Below, piece by piece: positions 35,186 through 43,299 of a stretch of 64,000 nt of DNA. Origin of the DNA: Micromonospora echinofusca (GTDB lineage Bacteria; Actinomycetota; Actinomycetes; Mycobacteriales; Micromonosporaceae). The stretch lies in NCBI RefSeq assembly GCF_900091445.1, contig NZ_LT607733.1, positions 1,691,501 to 1,755,500 of the forward strand. The letters run 5' to 3'. The position numbers and the translations under genes were made by a program. The notes under the pieces are model-generated. The model searched no databases. It saw nothing but the letters and a program-made list of their open reading frames with translations, and had not been told where the DNA came from. The stretch's first letter is position 1; every line of letters starts with the position of its first letter.

Positions 35186-36247
35186 ATGGCGTACGACGCG
35201 GTGGTCCTGGTGTCCTTCGGCGGACCGGAACGGCCCGAGGACGTGATGCCCTTCCTGCAGAACGTGACCCGGGGGCGCGGTGTGCCGCCGGAGCGGCTGG
35301 CGGAGGTCGCGGAGCACTACCAGCACTTCGGTGGCGTCTCCCCGATCAACCAGCAGTGCCGGGAGCTGCTCGCGGCGATCCGGGAGGACTTCGCCGCCAA
35401 CGGCGTCGACCTGCCGGTCTACTGGGGCAACCGGAACTGGCACCCGATGCTCGCCGACACCGTGGCGCAGATGCGCGACGACGGCGTCACCCACGCCCTG
35501 GCGTTCGTGACCAGCGCCTACGGCGGCTACTCCTCCTGTCGGCAGTACCAGGAGGACATCGCCGCCGCCCGTGCGGCGGTCGGTCCGGACGCCCCGCCGA
35601 TCGACAAGATCCGCCAGTTCTGGGACCACCCCGGCTTCGTCGAACCGCACGCCGACGCGGTACGGGCGGCGCTCGGCCGGCTCGACCCGGCGAAGCGGGA
35701 CGGCACCCGGCTGGTGTTCACCGCGCACTCGATCCCGAACTCGATGGCCGCCAACGCCGGCCCCCACGGCGGCCGGTACGAGGCGCAGCTCACCGAGGCC
35801 GCCCGGCTGGTCCACGCGGCGGCGGCCCCGGACCTGCCCTGGGACCTGGTCTGGCAGAGCCGCTCCGGCCCGCCGCAGGTGCCGTGGCTGGAGCCGGACG
35901 TCAACGACCACCTGCGTACGCTGGCCGAGGCCGGCACCACCGCCGTGGTGCTCAGCCCGATCGGGTTCGTCTCCGACCACCTGGAGGTGGTGTGGGACCT
36001 GGACACGGAGGCGCGCCAGACGGCCGGGCAGCTCGGGCTGGACTTCGTCCGGGCCGCCACCCCCGGCGTCGACCCCCGGTTCGTGGCGATGATCCGTGAG
36101 CTGGTGCGGGAGCGCACCGAGCCCGACGGGGTCGCCCTGCGCCGCCGCCTCGGCGAGCTGCCGATGTGGGACACCTGCCCCACGGTGTGCTGCGTCCCGG
36201 CCCGCCGCCCCGCCGCCGCCCCGGCACCCGGGAACCCGGCCTCCTGA
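35186..36247 (+). CDS. hemH: Ferrochelatase (coproporphyrin ferrochelatase of actinobacteria)
   Basis: A 353-aa haem-synthesis enzyme inserting Fe2+ into the porphyrin. The opening MAYDAVVLVSFGGPERPEDVMPFLQNVTRGRGVPPERL is diagnostic, ATG 35186 being preferred to the one 9 bases earlier. The metal-inserting His is in VFTAHSIPNSMA, and GFVSDHLEVVWDLD carries the conserved Glu. The C-terminus has the close cysteines DTCPTVCC and an earlier Cys in GGYSSCRQY, as in actinobacterial enzymes that hold a [2Fe-2S] cluster. In this phylum the true substrate is usually coproporphyrin III (CpfC). It is followed after 50 bases by a HAD phosphatase on the same strand. Confidence 0.93.
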   Translation: MAYDAVVLVSFGGPERPEDVMPFLQNVTRGRGVPPERLAEVAEHYQHFGGVSPINQQCRELLAAIREDFAANGVDLPVYWGNRNWHPMLADTVAQMRDDGVTHALAFVTSAYGGYSSCRQYQEDIAAARAAVGPDAPPIDKIRQFWDHPGFVEPHADAVRAALGRLDPAKRDGTRLVFTAHSIPNSMAANAGPHGGRYEAQLTEAARLVHAAAAPDLPWDLVWQSRSGPPQVPWLEPDVNDHLRTLAEAGTTAVVLSPIGFVSDHLEVVWDLDTEARQTAGQLGLDFVRAATPGVDPRFVAMIRELVRERTEPDGVALRRRLGELPMWDTCPTVCCVPARRPAAAPAPGNPAS

Positions 36248-36297
36248 CCGCCGCGCCGGCCCCGCCGGCGGCCCCGACACCCCTGGAACGAGTGACG

Positions 36298-37077
36298 ATG
36301 CAGGACCGCAAGCCGGTGGAGAGCTGGCTGACCGACATGGACGGCGTGCTGGTGCACGAGGGCCAGCCCGTGCCCGGGGCGCCGGAGTTCGTCTCCCGGC
36401 TGCGCGCCTCCGGCAAGCCGTTCCTGGTGCTCACCAACAACTCGATCTACACGCCGCGCGACCTCACGGCCCGGCTGAGCCGGATGGGCCTCGACGTGCC
36501 GGAGCAGGCGATCTGGTCCTCCGCACTGGCCACCGCCCAGTTCCTGGCCGACCAGCGGCCGGGCGGCACCGCGTACGTGATCGGGGAGGCCGGGCTGACC
36601 ACGGCGCTGCACGCGGTCGGCTACGTGCTGACCGACTTCGCCCCCGACTACGTGGTGCTGGGCGAGACCCGCACCTACAGCTTCGAGGCGATCACCAAGG
36701 CGGTCCGGCTGATCAACGACGGGGCACGGTTCATCTGCACGAACCCCGACGTGACGGGCCCGTCGGTGGAGGGCGCGCTGCCGGCCGCCGGCTCGGTGGC
36801 CGCGATGATCTCCAAGGCGACGGGGGTCGAGCCGTACTTCGTCGGCAAGCCCAACCCGATGATGATGCGCTCCGCGCTGAACACGATCAACGCGCACTCC
36901 GAGACGACCGCGATGATCGGCGACCGGATGGACACCGACATCCTGTGCGGGCTGGAGGCCGGCCTGGAGACGATCCTGGTGCTGACGGGGATCAGCAGCC
37001 GCGCCGAGGCGGAACGCTACCCGTACCGGCCCTCGCGGATCGTCGACTCCGTCGCCGACCTGGTCGACGAGGTCTGA
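36298..37077 (+). CDS. HAD-superfamily subclass IIA phosphatase (NagD-like)
   Basis: A 259-aa phosphatase of the NagD group: motif 1 is WLTDMDGVLVHEG (DxDG), motif 2 VLTNNSIYT, the Lys of motif 3 is in VGKPNPMMM and motif 4 is GDRMDTDI. The cap between motifs 2 and 3 is of the C2a type. Relatives dephosphorylate nucleoside monophosphates, sugar phosphates or 4-nitrophenyl phosphate. Start ATG 36298 rather than the GTG six bases earlier. It probably shares a transcript with hemH. Confidence 0.9.
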   Translation: MQDRKPVESWLTDMDGVLVHEGQPVPGAPEFVSRLRASGKPFLVLTNNSIYTPRDLTARLSRMGLDVPEQAIWSSALATAQFLADQRPGGTAYVIGEAGLTTALHAVGYVLTDFAPDYVVLGETRTYSFEAITKAVRLINDGARFICTNPDVTGPSVEGALPAAGSVAAMISKATGVEPYFVGKPNPMMMRSALNTINAHSETTAMIGDRMDTDILCGLEAGLETILVLTGISSRAEAERYPYRPSRIVDSVADLVDEV

Positions 37078-37144
37078 GCGGTGCCACTGGCCGGCTGGGT
37101 CGCGGCGCCGGCTACCGACGCCGGCCGTGCAGTCCGCTGCTTCC

Positions 37145-37199
37145 GATACCACGCAGGTATTTTTATGCCGCAGGGGTATCAGCGTTCCCGACGGCACTG
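37145..37199 (-). repeat. Paired ATACC-N5-GGTAT boxes, copy 2
   Basis: ATACCACGCAGGTAT (37146-37160), TTTT, ATGCCGCAGGGGTAT (37165-37179), then a flank reading CGACGGCACTG: the reverse complement of the block at 24796-24849, with identical box spacing. It lies in the 243-bp gap after the HAD gene, facing the 3' end of that gene. No regulator is adjacent. Confidence 0.6.
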
Positions 37200-37321
37200 T
37201 CCATCACCTTCACGCGCCTTCGACGTCTTCCGTCAGCCAGGACGTCACCAGAACTGCGACCGGACCCACCACTTCTGACCCACACCGTAGGTGGGCCGGG
37301 CGCCCGGCCTCGCCGAGGCGG

Positions 37322-38116
37322 TCAGGGGCGCAGCGGGGCGTTGCAGGCGGCGACCAGGGCCTGCCGGCAGGCGGTGGTCAGCGGGCGCAGCGCGGCGTCG
37401 CGCTGCTGGGCCTCGTAGTTGTTGATCGCGCCGCCCGGCGTGGCGTGCCCGGCCAGCGCGAGCACCCGGTCGAGCACGGCGGCCCGGGCGAAGAGCCGCC
37501 GGGCCCGCGGGTCGAACCCGGGCGGCAGGTCCGTCGCGCCGTCGGGCCGGCGCAGCGCCTCCAGCGCCCCCGCCAGCTCGGGTCGCCACTGTGCGACGTC
37601 CAGCCGGGTCAGCGCGGCGGTGGTGTCGTGCAGCGCCGCCGCCAGCTCCGCCTCGGCCTCGGCGGCGCCGGGCAGCATGAGCGAGGCGGCCGGTGCGTTC
37701 GCCGGCAGCGGATAGACCCGCCAGAGCACCGTCTCGAAGGTGTCGCCGGAGCCCGACGTGTGCGTGCGCACGTGCGGGATCAGCCCGAGGCCCCCGGCGA
37801 CGACGGCCTCGCCGGCCACCAGCGCCGCCCCCGCGAAGTCACCCGGACCGGGCAGCCCGCGCGGGTCGCCGGGCGCGGGCAGCACCAGCCGGATCTCGTC
37901 GGGCGAGAGCTTCGCGAGGGTGGGCAGCGCCTGGGGCAGGGGTACGTCGGTCCAGGTGCCGGGCGCGTCGGCGACCAGGTGCTCCTCGTCGCCGGCGATG
38001 GCGTCGGCCAGCTCGTCGAAGGGCACCAGCCCGGCGCGCCACGCGCGTACCCAGGCAACGAACCGGCTGGACCGGCGCGGTGTGAGAGTGGCCGCGCCCG
38101 CTGCGGGGGTGGACAT
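37322..38116 (-). CDS. Conserved actinobacterial protein of unknown function
   Basis: A 264-aa soluble protein without recognised motifs. It reads MSTPAAGAATLTPRRSSRFVAWVRAWRAGLVPFDELADAIAGDEEHLV, has a central stretch LPQALPTLAKLSPDEIRLVLPAPGDPRGLPGPGDFAGAALVAGEAVV and ends INNYEAQQRDAALRPLTTACRQALVAACNAPLRP. No signal or membrane segment. Proteins of this type are known to me only as uncharacterised and are often found divergent from DUF3097 genes, as here. Start at ATG 38116, with a poor ribosome binding site. Confidence 0.75.
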   Translation of the reverse strand: MSTPAAGAATLTPRRSSRFVAWVRAWRAGLVPFDELADAIAGDEEHLVADAPGTWTDVPLPQALPTLAKLSPDEIRLVLPAPGDPRGLPGPGDFAGAALVAGEAVVAGGLGLIPHVRTHTSGSGDTFETVLWRVYPLPANAPAASLMLPGAAEAEAELAAALHDTTAALTRLDVAQWRPELAGALEALRRPDGATDLPPGFDPRARRLFARAAVLDRVLALAGHATPGGAINNYEAQQRDAALRPLTTACRQALVAACNAPLRP

Positions 38117-38234
38117 GCCGAAAGGGTACGTGGTCACCGCCGCCCCTGTCTCGACTGCCGCTCCGACCACCCCGCCGCCCCTGGCCATGGCGTGTCGGGT
38201 GCGGGAGGAGGGGTGGGGGGTTAGCTTGATCGGC

Positions 38235-39044
38235 ATGGGGCGGTATGCGGAGGACGTGCTGGCGGGGGACTGGCGGCGGCGGAAGGTCACGCCCGAGGTG
38301 GACGCCGAGCCGGATCTGGTGGTCGAGGACGCCGACTCCGGCTTCTGCGGTGCGGTGGTGGGCTTCGAGGCCGGCGCGGTGGTGTTGGAGGACCGGCACG
38401 GGCGCCGGCGCAACTTTCCGCTGCTGCCGGCGGCGTTCCTGCTCGACGGGCAACCCGTGACGCTGCGCCGGCCGACCCGCGCCCCGGTGCCGGCCGCCCG
38501 CCGCCGTACCGCCTCCGGCTCGATCGCGGTCGACGGCGTACGCGCCCAGGTCGCCAAGGCCAGCCGGATCTGGGTGGAGGGCGTCCACGACGCCGCCCTG
38601 GTCGAGCGGATCTGGGGCGACGACCTGCGCGTCGAGGGGGTGGTGGTGGAGCCGTTGGACGGCATCGACGCGCTCGACGCCGAGGTGCGCGACTTCGCGC
38701 CCGGCCCGGGCCGCCGCCTCGGCGTGCTCGTCGACCACCTCGTCGCCGGCTCCAAGGAGAGCCGGATCGTCGCGAAGGTGACCTCTCCGCACGTGCTCGT
38801 GACCGGGCACCCGTACGTCGACGTGTGGCAGGCCGTGAAGCCGGCGGCGCTGGGCATCCGGGCGTGGCCGGTGGTGCCGCCGGGACGACCGTGGAAGGAG
38901 GGCGTGTGCGCCGCGCTCGGGGTCGCCGAGCCGGCGGAGATGTGGCGGCACATCCTGTCCCGGGTGGACAGTTTCGCCGACGTGGAGACGCCGCTGATCA
39001 ACGCGATGGAACGCCTGATCGACTTCGTGACCGAGCCGGCCTGA
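38235..39044 (+). CDS. DUF3097 domain protein
   Basis: A 269-aa protein that belongs to the actinobacteria-specific DUF3097 family: it starts MGRYAEDVLAGDWRRRKVTPEVDAEPDLVVEDADSGFCGAVVGFE and contains a TOPRIM-like core, WVEGVHDAALVERIWGDDLRVEGVVVEPLDGIDAL and LGVLVDHLVAGSKESRIV, with the acidic residues of a TOPRIM/RNase M5-like metal site (VEGxxD and D-H). A nucleic-acid enzyme is plausible, which is inference from the fold. ATG 38235 was chosen because residues before it are non-family. Confidence 0.85.
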   Translation: MGRYAEDVLAGDWRRRKVTPEVDAEPDLVVEDADSGFCGAVVGFEAGAVVLEDRHGRRRNFPLLPAAFLLDGQPVTLRRPTRAPVPAARRRTASGSIAVDGVRAQVAKASRIWVEGVHDAALVERIWGDDLRVEGVVVEPLDGIDALDAEVRDFAPGPGRRLGVLVDHLVAGSKESRIVAKVTSPHVLVTGHPYVDVWQAVKPAALGIRAWPVVPPGRPWKEGVCAALGVAEPAEMWRHILSRVDSFADVETPLINAMERLIDFVTEPA

Positions 39045-39122
39045 GCGCCGGCCCGGCGCGTCGGCGGGGGACGGACCTGGCCCAGGGCGGCCACACGCCG
39101 GACGACCCGGGCCGGCGGTCGC

Positions 39123-40439
39123 TCAGGGCTCCTGGTCGGGGGTACGGGTGAAGACGAAGGTGGCGATGTCGAGCGCCACCGCCCGCCCCGCCTCGTCGCG
39201 CAGCACCGACAGGATCTCGCCGTTCTCCGGGCCGGAGCGGCCCCGCCAGCGGTCGGGCCCTTCGGGTGCGAAGACGCTGACCCGCTCCCCGCGTACGTAG
39301 ACGACCAGCTCGCCCCTGGCCGCGTCCCAGGTGACGTCGAGCGACGCCCCCATCCACCACCAGCGGCCGGTCACCTCGTCGACCTCGGCGGGCGGGGCGG
39401 CGGTGGCGGGCCGCCAGGGCTGCGGGAACGCCGGCTCGGCGTCCAGCACGGTGGTCAGGACCCGCAGCGCGAGCCCGCCGATCCCGCCGGTGCGGAAGCC
39501 GTACGAGTTGGCGAAGCCGATCACGCCGGTCCGGGACGGGCGGTGCACCGCCAGGGCGGCCACGTAGCCGGGCATCGAGCCGCCGTGCCCGACGTACACC
39601 CGCTCGCCCTGCCGGTAGAGCTCCAGCCCGAGGCCGTGCCCGCCGGTCCACGAGTCGACGTCGCTGATCGACACGGGGACGCACATCTCGGTCAGCGTTC
39701 CGGCCGCCAGCACCTGCGGCGCCGGGTCGGCCAGGAAGGCCGCCCAGCGGGCCAGGTCCTCGGCGGTCGACCAGAGCTGCCCGGCCGGGGCCATCGCCCC
39801 GGTGTCGGTGCGCGGCTCCTCCCGCAGCGTGTCGTGCCAGGGGTGCACGACGTAGCCGCGGGCGAACGGCTCGGTGGCCGCGTACGTGGTGCGGCGCATG
39901 CCGAGCGGCTCCAGCACGCGCTGGCGCAGCAGCTCGGCCCACGGGGTGCCGGTGATCCGCTCCAGCACCCCGCCGAGCAGCCCGTACGCCAGGTTCGAGT
40001 AGTGGTAGGCGCGGTGCGGGGGGTAGGCGATCTTCTCGGCGCCGACCCCGGCCAGCAGGGTGGCCAGGTCCCCGACCTCGGCGCGCTCCCACCACTGCCC
40101 GTCCGGCTCGCGACGCAGGCCGCTCGCGTGGCCGAGCAGCTGTCGCAGGGTGAGCGTGCCCACGCCGGTGTCCGGCAGGTGCTTCTCCAGCGGATCGTCC
40201 AGGGCCAGCCGGCCGGCGTCGCGCTCCTGCATGACCAGGGTGGCCGTCATGGTCTTGCTGATCGACCCGAGGCGGTACTGGAGGTCGGCGTCGGGGCGCG
40301 GGTGCTCGCCGGCGGTGGCGAGGTGCGTGAGCGCGCCGTCGCGCACCACGCCGACCAGCAGCGACGGCGTACGGCCGGCGGACTGCGCCGCGGCGATGAG
40401 GGCATCGACCTGGCGGATGGTCGCGGGCAGCAGGGACAC
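39123..40439 (-). CDS. Serine hydrolase (class C beta-lactamase / DD-peptidase fold)
   Basis: A 438-aa protein of the beta-lactamase family (S12). The nucleophile is S59 in SISK (SxxK), YSN in YHYSNLAYGLLG gives the second motif, and HGG in VYVGHGGSMPGY the third. GTG 40439 has GGAGGAG. No signal peptide is present, so a cytoplasmic esterase or D-amino-peptidase is as likely as a lactamase. The C-terminal domain beyond residue 330 (EVTGRWWWMGASLDVTW) is the small beta-barrel found in S12 esterases. It converges with DUF3097. Confidence 0.85.
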   Translation of the reverse strand: MSLLPATIRQVDALIAAAQSAGRTPSLLVGVVRDGALTHLATAGEHPRPDADLQYRLGSISKTMTATLVMQERDAGRLALDDPLEKHLPDTGVGTLTLRQLLGHASGLRREPDGQWWERAEVGDLATLLAGVGAEKIAYPPHRAYHYSNLAYGLLGGVLERITGTPWAELLRQRVLEPLGMRRTTYAATEPFARGYVVHPWHDTLREEPRTDTGAMAPAGQLWSTAEDLARWAAFLADPAPQVLAAGTLTEMCVPVSISDVDSWTGGHGLGLELYRQGERVYVGHGGSMPGYVAALAVHRPSRTGVIGFANSYGFRTGGIGGLALRVLTTVLDAEPAFPQPWRPATAAPPAEVDEVTGRWWWMGASLDVTWDAARGELVVYVRGERVSVFAPEGPDRWRGRSGPENGEILSVLRDEAGRAVALDIATFVFTRTPDQEP

Positions 40440-40629
40440 GGGCTCTCCTCCGGGTGATTCCGGTGCCGTCGGGGTGGACCGTCGGCGTGCCGCCGAGCCT
40501 ACTGATCTTCGTGCATCCACCGCCGCCCCGCGCCCCCCACCCGCGATCCGGTGGGCCGGCGGCACGTCGCCAGGACGAGTGGATCTTCGTGGGTGGGCTT
40601 CACGTGCTTCGACGTGTCACGATCGGGGG

Positions 40630-41103
40630 GTGGACGCCGTGTTGTGGATCGTGCTGGGTGTCGTTCTGGCGGTCGCTGAGATCTTCACGACGACGCTGTT
40701 TCTGATCATGTTCGCGGTCGGGGCCCTGGCCGCCGCGGGAGCGGCGGCGCTCGGCGCCCCGGTCGAGGTGCAGGCGATCGTCTTCGCCGGGGTGTCGGCG
40801 CTGACGGTGCTGGGCGTGCGGCCCACGCTGCGCAGGCACCGCCGCTCGGCGCTCGAGAGCGGCGAGCAGCCCTTCGGCGTGGAGGCGATCGAGGGCAGCA
40901 CGGCGCTGGTGCTGGAGCAGGTCGACGCCGGGCAGGGCATGGTGAAGATCGACGGCGAGCTCTGGCAGGCCCGCTCCTACGACGCGAGCCAGCACTTCGC
41001 CCCCGGCGACCGGGTGCAGGTGATCCAGGTGCGGGGCGCTACCGCCCTGGTGTGGCGGGACGACGTTTCCCCTTCCGGTGAGCTACCCGAAGCGAAAAGG
41101 TGA
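40630..41103 (+). CDS. NfeD-family membrane protein
   Basis: A 157-aa protein: two membrane helices (VLWIVLGVVLAVAEIFTTTLFLIMFAVGALAAAGAAALG and VQAIVFAGVSALTVLGV) followed by a cytoplasmic OB-fold (GVEAIEGSTALVLEQVDAGQGMVKIDGELWQARSYDASQHFAPGDRVQVIQVRGATALV). It lies directly before an SPFH gene (4 bases between), the typical NfeD-stomatin pair that organises membrane microdomains. The GTG start has GGGGG in front. Confidence 0.9.
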   Translation: MDAVLWIVLGVVLAVAEIFTTTLFLIMFAVGALAAAGAAALGAPVEVQAIVFAGVSALTVLGVRPTLRRHRRSALESGEQPFGVEAIEGSTALVLEQVDAGQGMVKIDGELWQARSYDASQHFAPGDRVQVIQVRGATALVWRDDVSPSGELPEAKR

Positions 41104-41107
41104 GTAC

Positions 41108-42214
41108 ATGGAACTTGTGATCCCGGTCCTACTGATCGCCATCGCGCTGATCGGGGTGATCACCCTGGCCAAGGCGGTGCGGATCGTGCCGCAGCAGCGT
41201 CAGGACGTGGTCGAGCGGCTCGGCAAGTACAAGCGCACGCTCAACCCGGGGCTGAACATCCTGGTCCCGTTCGTCGACGCGGTGCGTACCAAGGTCGACA
41301 TGCGTGAGCAGGTGGTCAGCTTCCCGCCGCAGCCGGTGATCACCTCCGACAACCTGGTGGTCTCGATCGACACGGTCCTCTACTTCAAGGTCGTCGACTC
41401 GGTGCGGGCCACCTACGAGATCTCGAACTTCCTCCAGGCCATCGAGCAGCTCACCGTCACCACGCTGCGTAACGTGATCGGCTCGCTGGACCTGGAGCGG
41501 GCGCTGACCAGCCGCGATCAGATCAACCGTCACCTGTCGGGCGTGCTGGACGAGACCACCGGCCGGTGGGGCATCAAGGTCACCCGGGTGGAGCTCAAGG
41601 CGATCGAGCCGCCGGCGAGCATCCGCGACTCGATGGAGAAGCAGATGCGCGCCGAGCGCGACCGCCGGGCGGCGATCCTGAACGCCGAGGGGCACAAGCA
41701 GTCGCAGATCCTCACGGCCGAGGGTGAGAAGCAGTCCGCGGTGCTGCGCGCCGACGGCGACCGGCAGGCCCGGATCCTCCAGGCCGAGGGTCAGGCGAAG
41801 GCGATCAAGACGGTGTTCGACGCGATCCACCAGGCGAACCCGAGCCAGAAGGTGCTCGCCTACCAGTACCTCCAGGCCCTGCCGCAGATCGCCAACGGCA
41901 CCGCGAACAAGGTCTGGATCGTGCCGGCCGAGCTGACCAAGGCGCTGGAGGGCATGGGTGGCGCGCTGGGCGGGCTGAGCCGGATGGTCGGCGACGAGCC
42001 GGCGCCGGAGGCGGCCGGTAGCGCGAGCGAGGTGGAGCGCGAGGCGGCCGAGGCCGCGCAGGCCGCGGCCGCCGCCGCCCAGCAGATCCACGACGAGGTA
42101 CGCGTCGCCGAGGCGCAGGCCACCGGCGGCAGGCCGCAAGGGCTGCCGGCACCCGAGCCGGTCTCCCCGGCGAGCCTGCTGCGCGACCCGGCCAACCAGC
42201 GCGAACGGGGCTGA
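41108..42214 (+). CDS. SPFH/Band 7 (stomatin-like) protein
   Basis: A 368-aa protein with an N-terminal membrane anchor (LVIPVLLIAIALIGVITLAKAV), an SPFH domain (RIVPQQRQDVVERLGKYKRTLNPGLNILVPFVDAVRTKVDMREQVVSFPPQPVITSDNLVVSIDTVLYFKV) and a long coiled-coil with repeating Glu/Lys/Ala (AEGHKQSQILTAEGEKQSAVLRADGDRQARILQAEGQAKAIK). It oligomerises at the membrane and with NfeD forms a stomatin-type complex, probably helping membrane-protein quality control. The Ala-rich C-terminal 60 residues are variable. Confidence 0.92.
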   Translation: MELVIPVLLIAIALIGVITLAKAVRIVPQQRQDVVERLGKYKRTLNPGLNILVPFVDAVRTKVDMREQVVSFPPQPVITSDNLVVSIDTVLYFKVVDSVRATYEISNFLQAIEQLTVTTLRNVIGSLDLERALTSRDQINRHLSGVLDETTGRWGIKVTRVELKAIEPPASIRDSMEKQMRAERDRRAAILNAEGHKQSQILTAEGEKQSAVLRADGDRQARILQAEGQAKAIKTVFDAIHQANPSQKVLAYQYLQALPQIANGTANKVWIVPAELTKALEGMGGALGGLSRMVGDEPAPEAAGSASEVEREAAEAAQAAAAAAQQIHDEVRVAEAQATGGRPQGLPAPEPVSPASLLRDPANQRERG

Positions 42215-42361
42215 CGGCCCGGGCGCCGACCGCCCGAAAATGCGAGAAGAACTCATGGGGCGCTCCGTCGCCTGCCACCATCGGTCCTAGGACGGGCGGT
42301 GAGCAGGCATCGGGGCGCCCCGGCGCGTCCCGCACCGCTCGTCGGACGAGCGAGGTGACGC

Positions 42362-43156
42362 ATGAAGGATCCGGCGAAGCGGGTACGCTCCTCGGCCCCG
42401 GTGCCCGGCGCGCACGACCCCACCGGGCCGATCGGCAGCCGGCGCACCGGCGGGGGGTTCGGCGTACTGCCCTTCGTCGAGCCGACCCCGGTCGGGCCGG
42501 CCACGAACGCCACCTGGGCCTGGTCGCTGCGCCGGCTCGCCCGCGGCGCGGTGTGGCTGCTGCCCGCGTACGCCATCCTCTACGCCGTCGTGGCGATGGG
42601 CAGCGACGGCGGGGTGGGCAACGACCCGTATCCGGCCGACGGCCGGCCCCTCTACCTGGTGGGCTGGGTGGCGGCGGTGTGGCTCGGGCTGCTCGCCCTG
42701 CTGGCGCTGACCGGGCTGCTGGCGGCGACCCGCGGCCGCCGGGCGGCCGTCGCCGGCCTGCTCGTGTCGATCGCCGGCACGGTGCTCATGCTGCCCTTCG
42801 CGGGCCTGGCGGAGCAGACCCCCGTCTTCGGCACCACCGCCCGCACCCTCGTGCTCGTCGGCGCCACCTGCTACAGCCTGGGCTGGCTGCTGACCGGCTG
42901 GTCCGTGGCCCGCTCCGGGACGTTCAGCATCGGCGACGGCGCCATGCTGATGATCGCCGCGCCGCTGCTGGGCGCCGGCGGCGCGATGATCGGCTCGTTG
43001 CAGACCTTCGGCGCGATCTTCGTGCTGATCGCCGGCATCGGCATCGGCTACCGCTCCGGCCGGCTGGTGCCCCGGGACATCGCCCGCGACGCCGCCAGCG
43101 CGAGCCTCACCGCCGCCCCGGCCGCGCCCGGCCCGAACGGTCCCCTGCCCACCTGA
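42362..43156 (+). CDS. Uncharacterised four- to six-span membrane protein
   Basis: A 264-aa protein with a hydrophilic N-terminus (MKDPAKRVRSSAPVPGAHDPTGPIGSRRTGGGFGVLPF) followed by hydrophobic helices (WLLPAYAILYAVVAMGS, LYLVGWVAAVWLGLLALLALTGLL, AAVAGLLVSIAGTVLMLPFAG, TLVLVGATCYSLGWLLTGW, GAMLMIAAPLLGAGGAMIGSL, FVLIAGIGIGYRSGRLV). GAGGTGACGC precedes the ATG. No family known to me can be assigned. It sits between the SPFH operon and the PBP gene on the same strand but with clear gaps. Confidence 0.75.
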   Translation: MKDPAKRVRSSAPVPGAHDPTGPIGSRRTGGGFGVLPFVEPTPVGPATNATWAWSLRRLARGAVWLLPAYAILYAVVAMGSDGGVGNDPYPADGRPLYLVGWVAAVWLGLLALLALTGLLAATRGRRAAVAGLLVSIAGTVLMLPFAGLAEQTPVFGTTARTLVLVGATCYSLGWLLTGWSVARSGTFSIGDGAMLMIAAPLLGAGGAMIGSLQTFGAIFVLIAGIGIGYRSGRLVPRDIARDAASASLTAAPAAPGPNGPLPT

Positions 43157-43299
43157 GCGGCGCACCGGCGGGTCCGGTGGGGCCCCCGGTGCCGCTGTGT
43201 CGCCGGGGATGGAAAGTCGCTGGCAGCGGGCGGTGAAGTTGCTGACAGCAGGGCTCCAGGGGTGGTCGGTTGGCCGCTTTCGTGGCAATCCTGGGGACC

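Noticed and set aside
35186..37077. Biosynthetic gene cluster around the ferrochelatase and fab genes
   Set aside because: All are primary-metabolism genes; no synthase, tailoring or transport genes of a secondary pathway are nearby.
37081..37278. 65-codon ORF between the HAD and unknown genes
   Set aside because: It runs through the paired-box repeat, lacks a ribosome binding site and shows no coding pattern.
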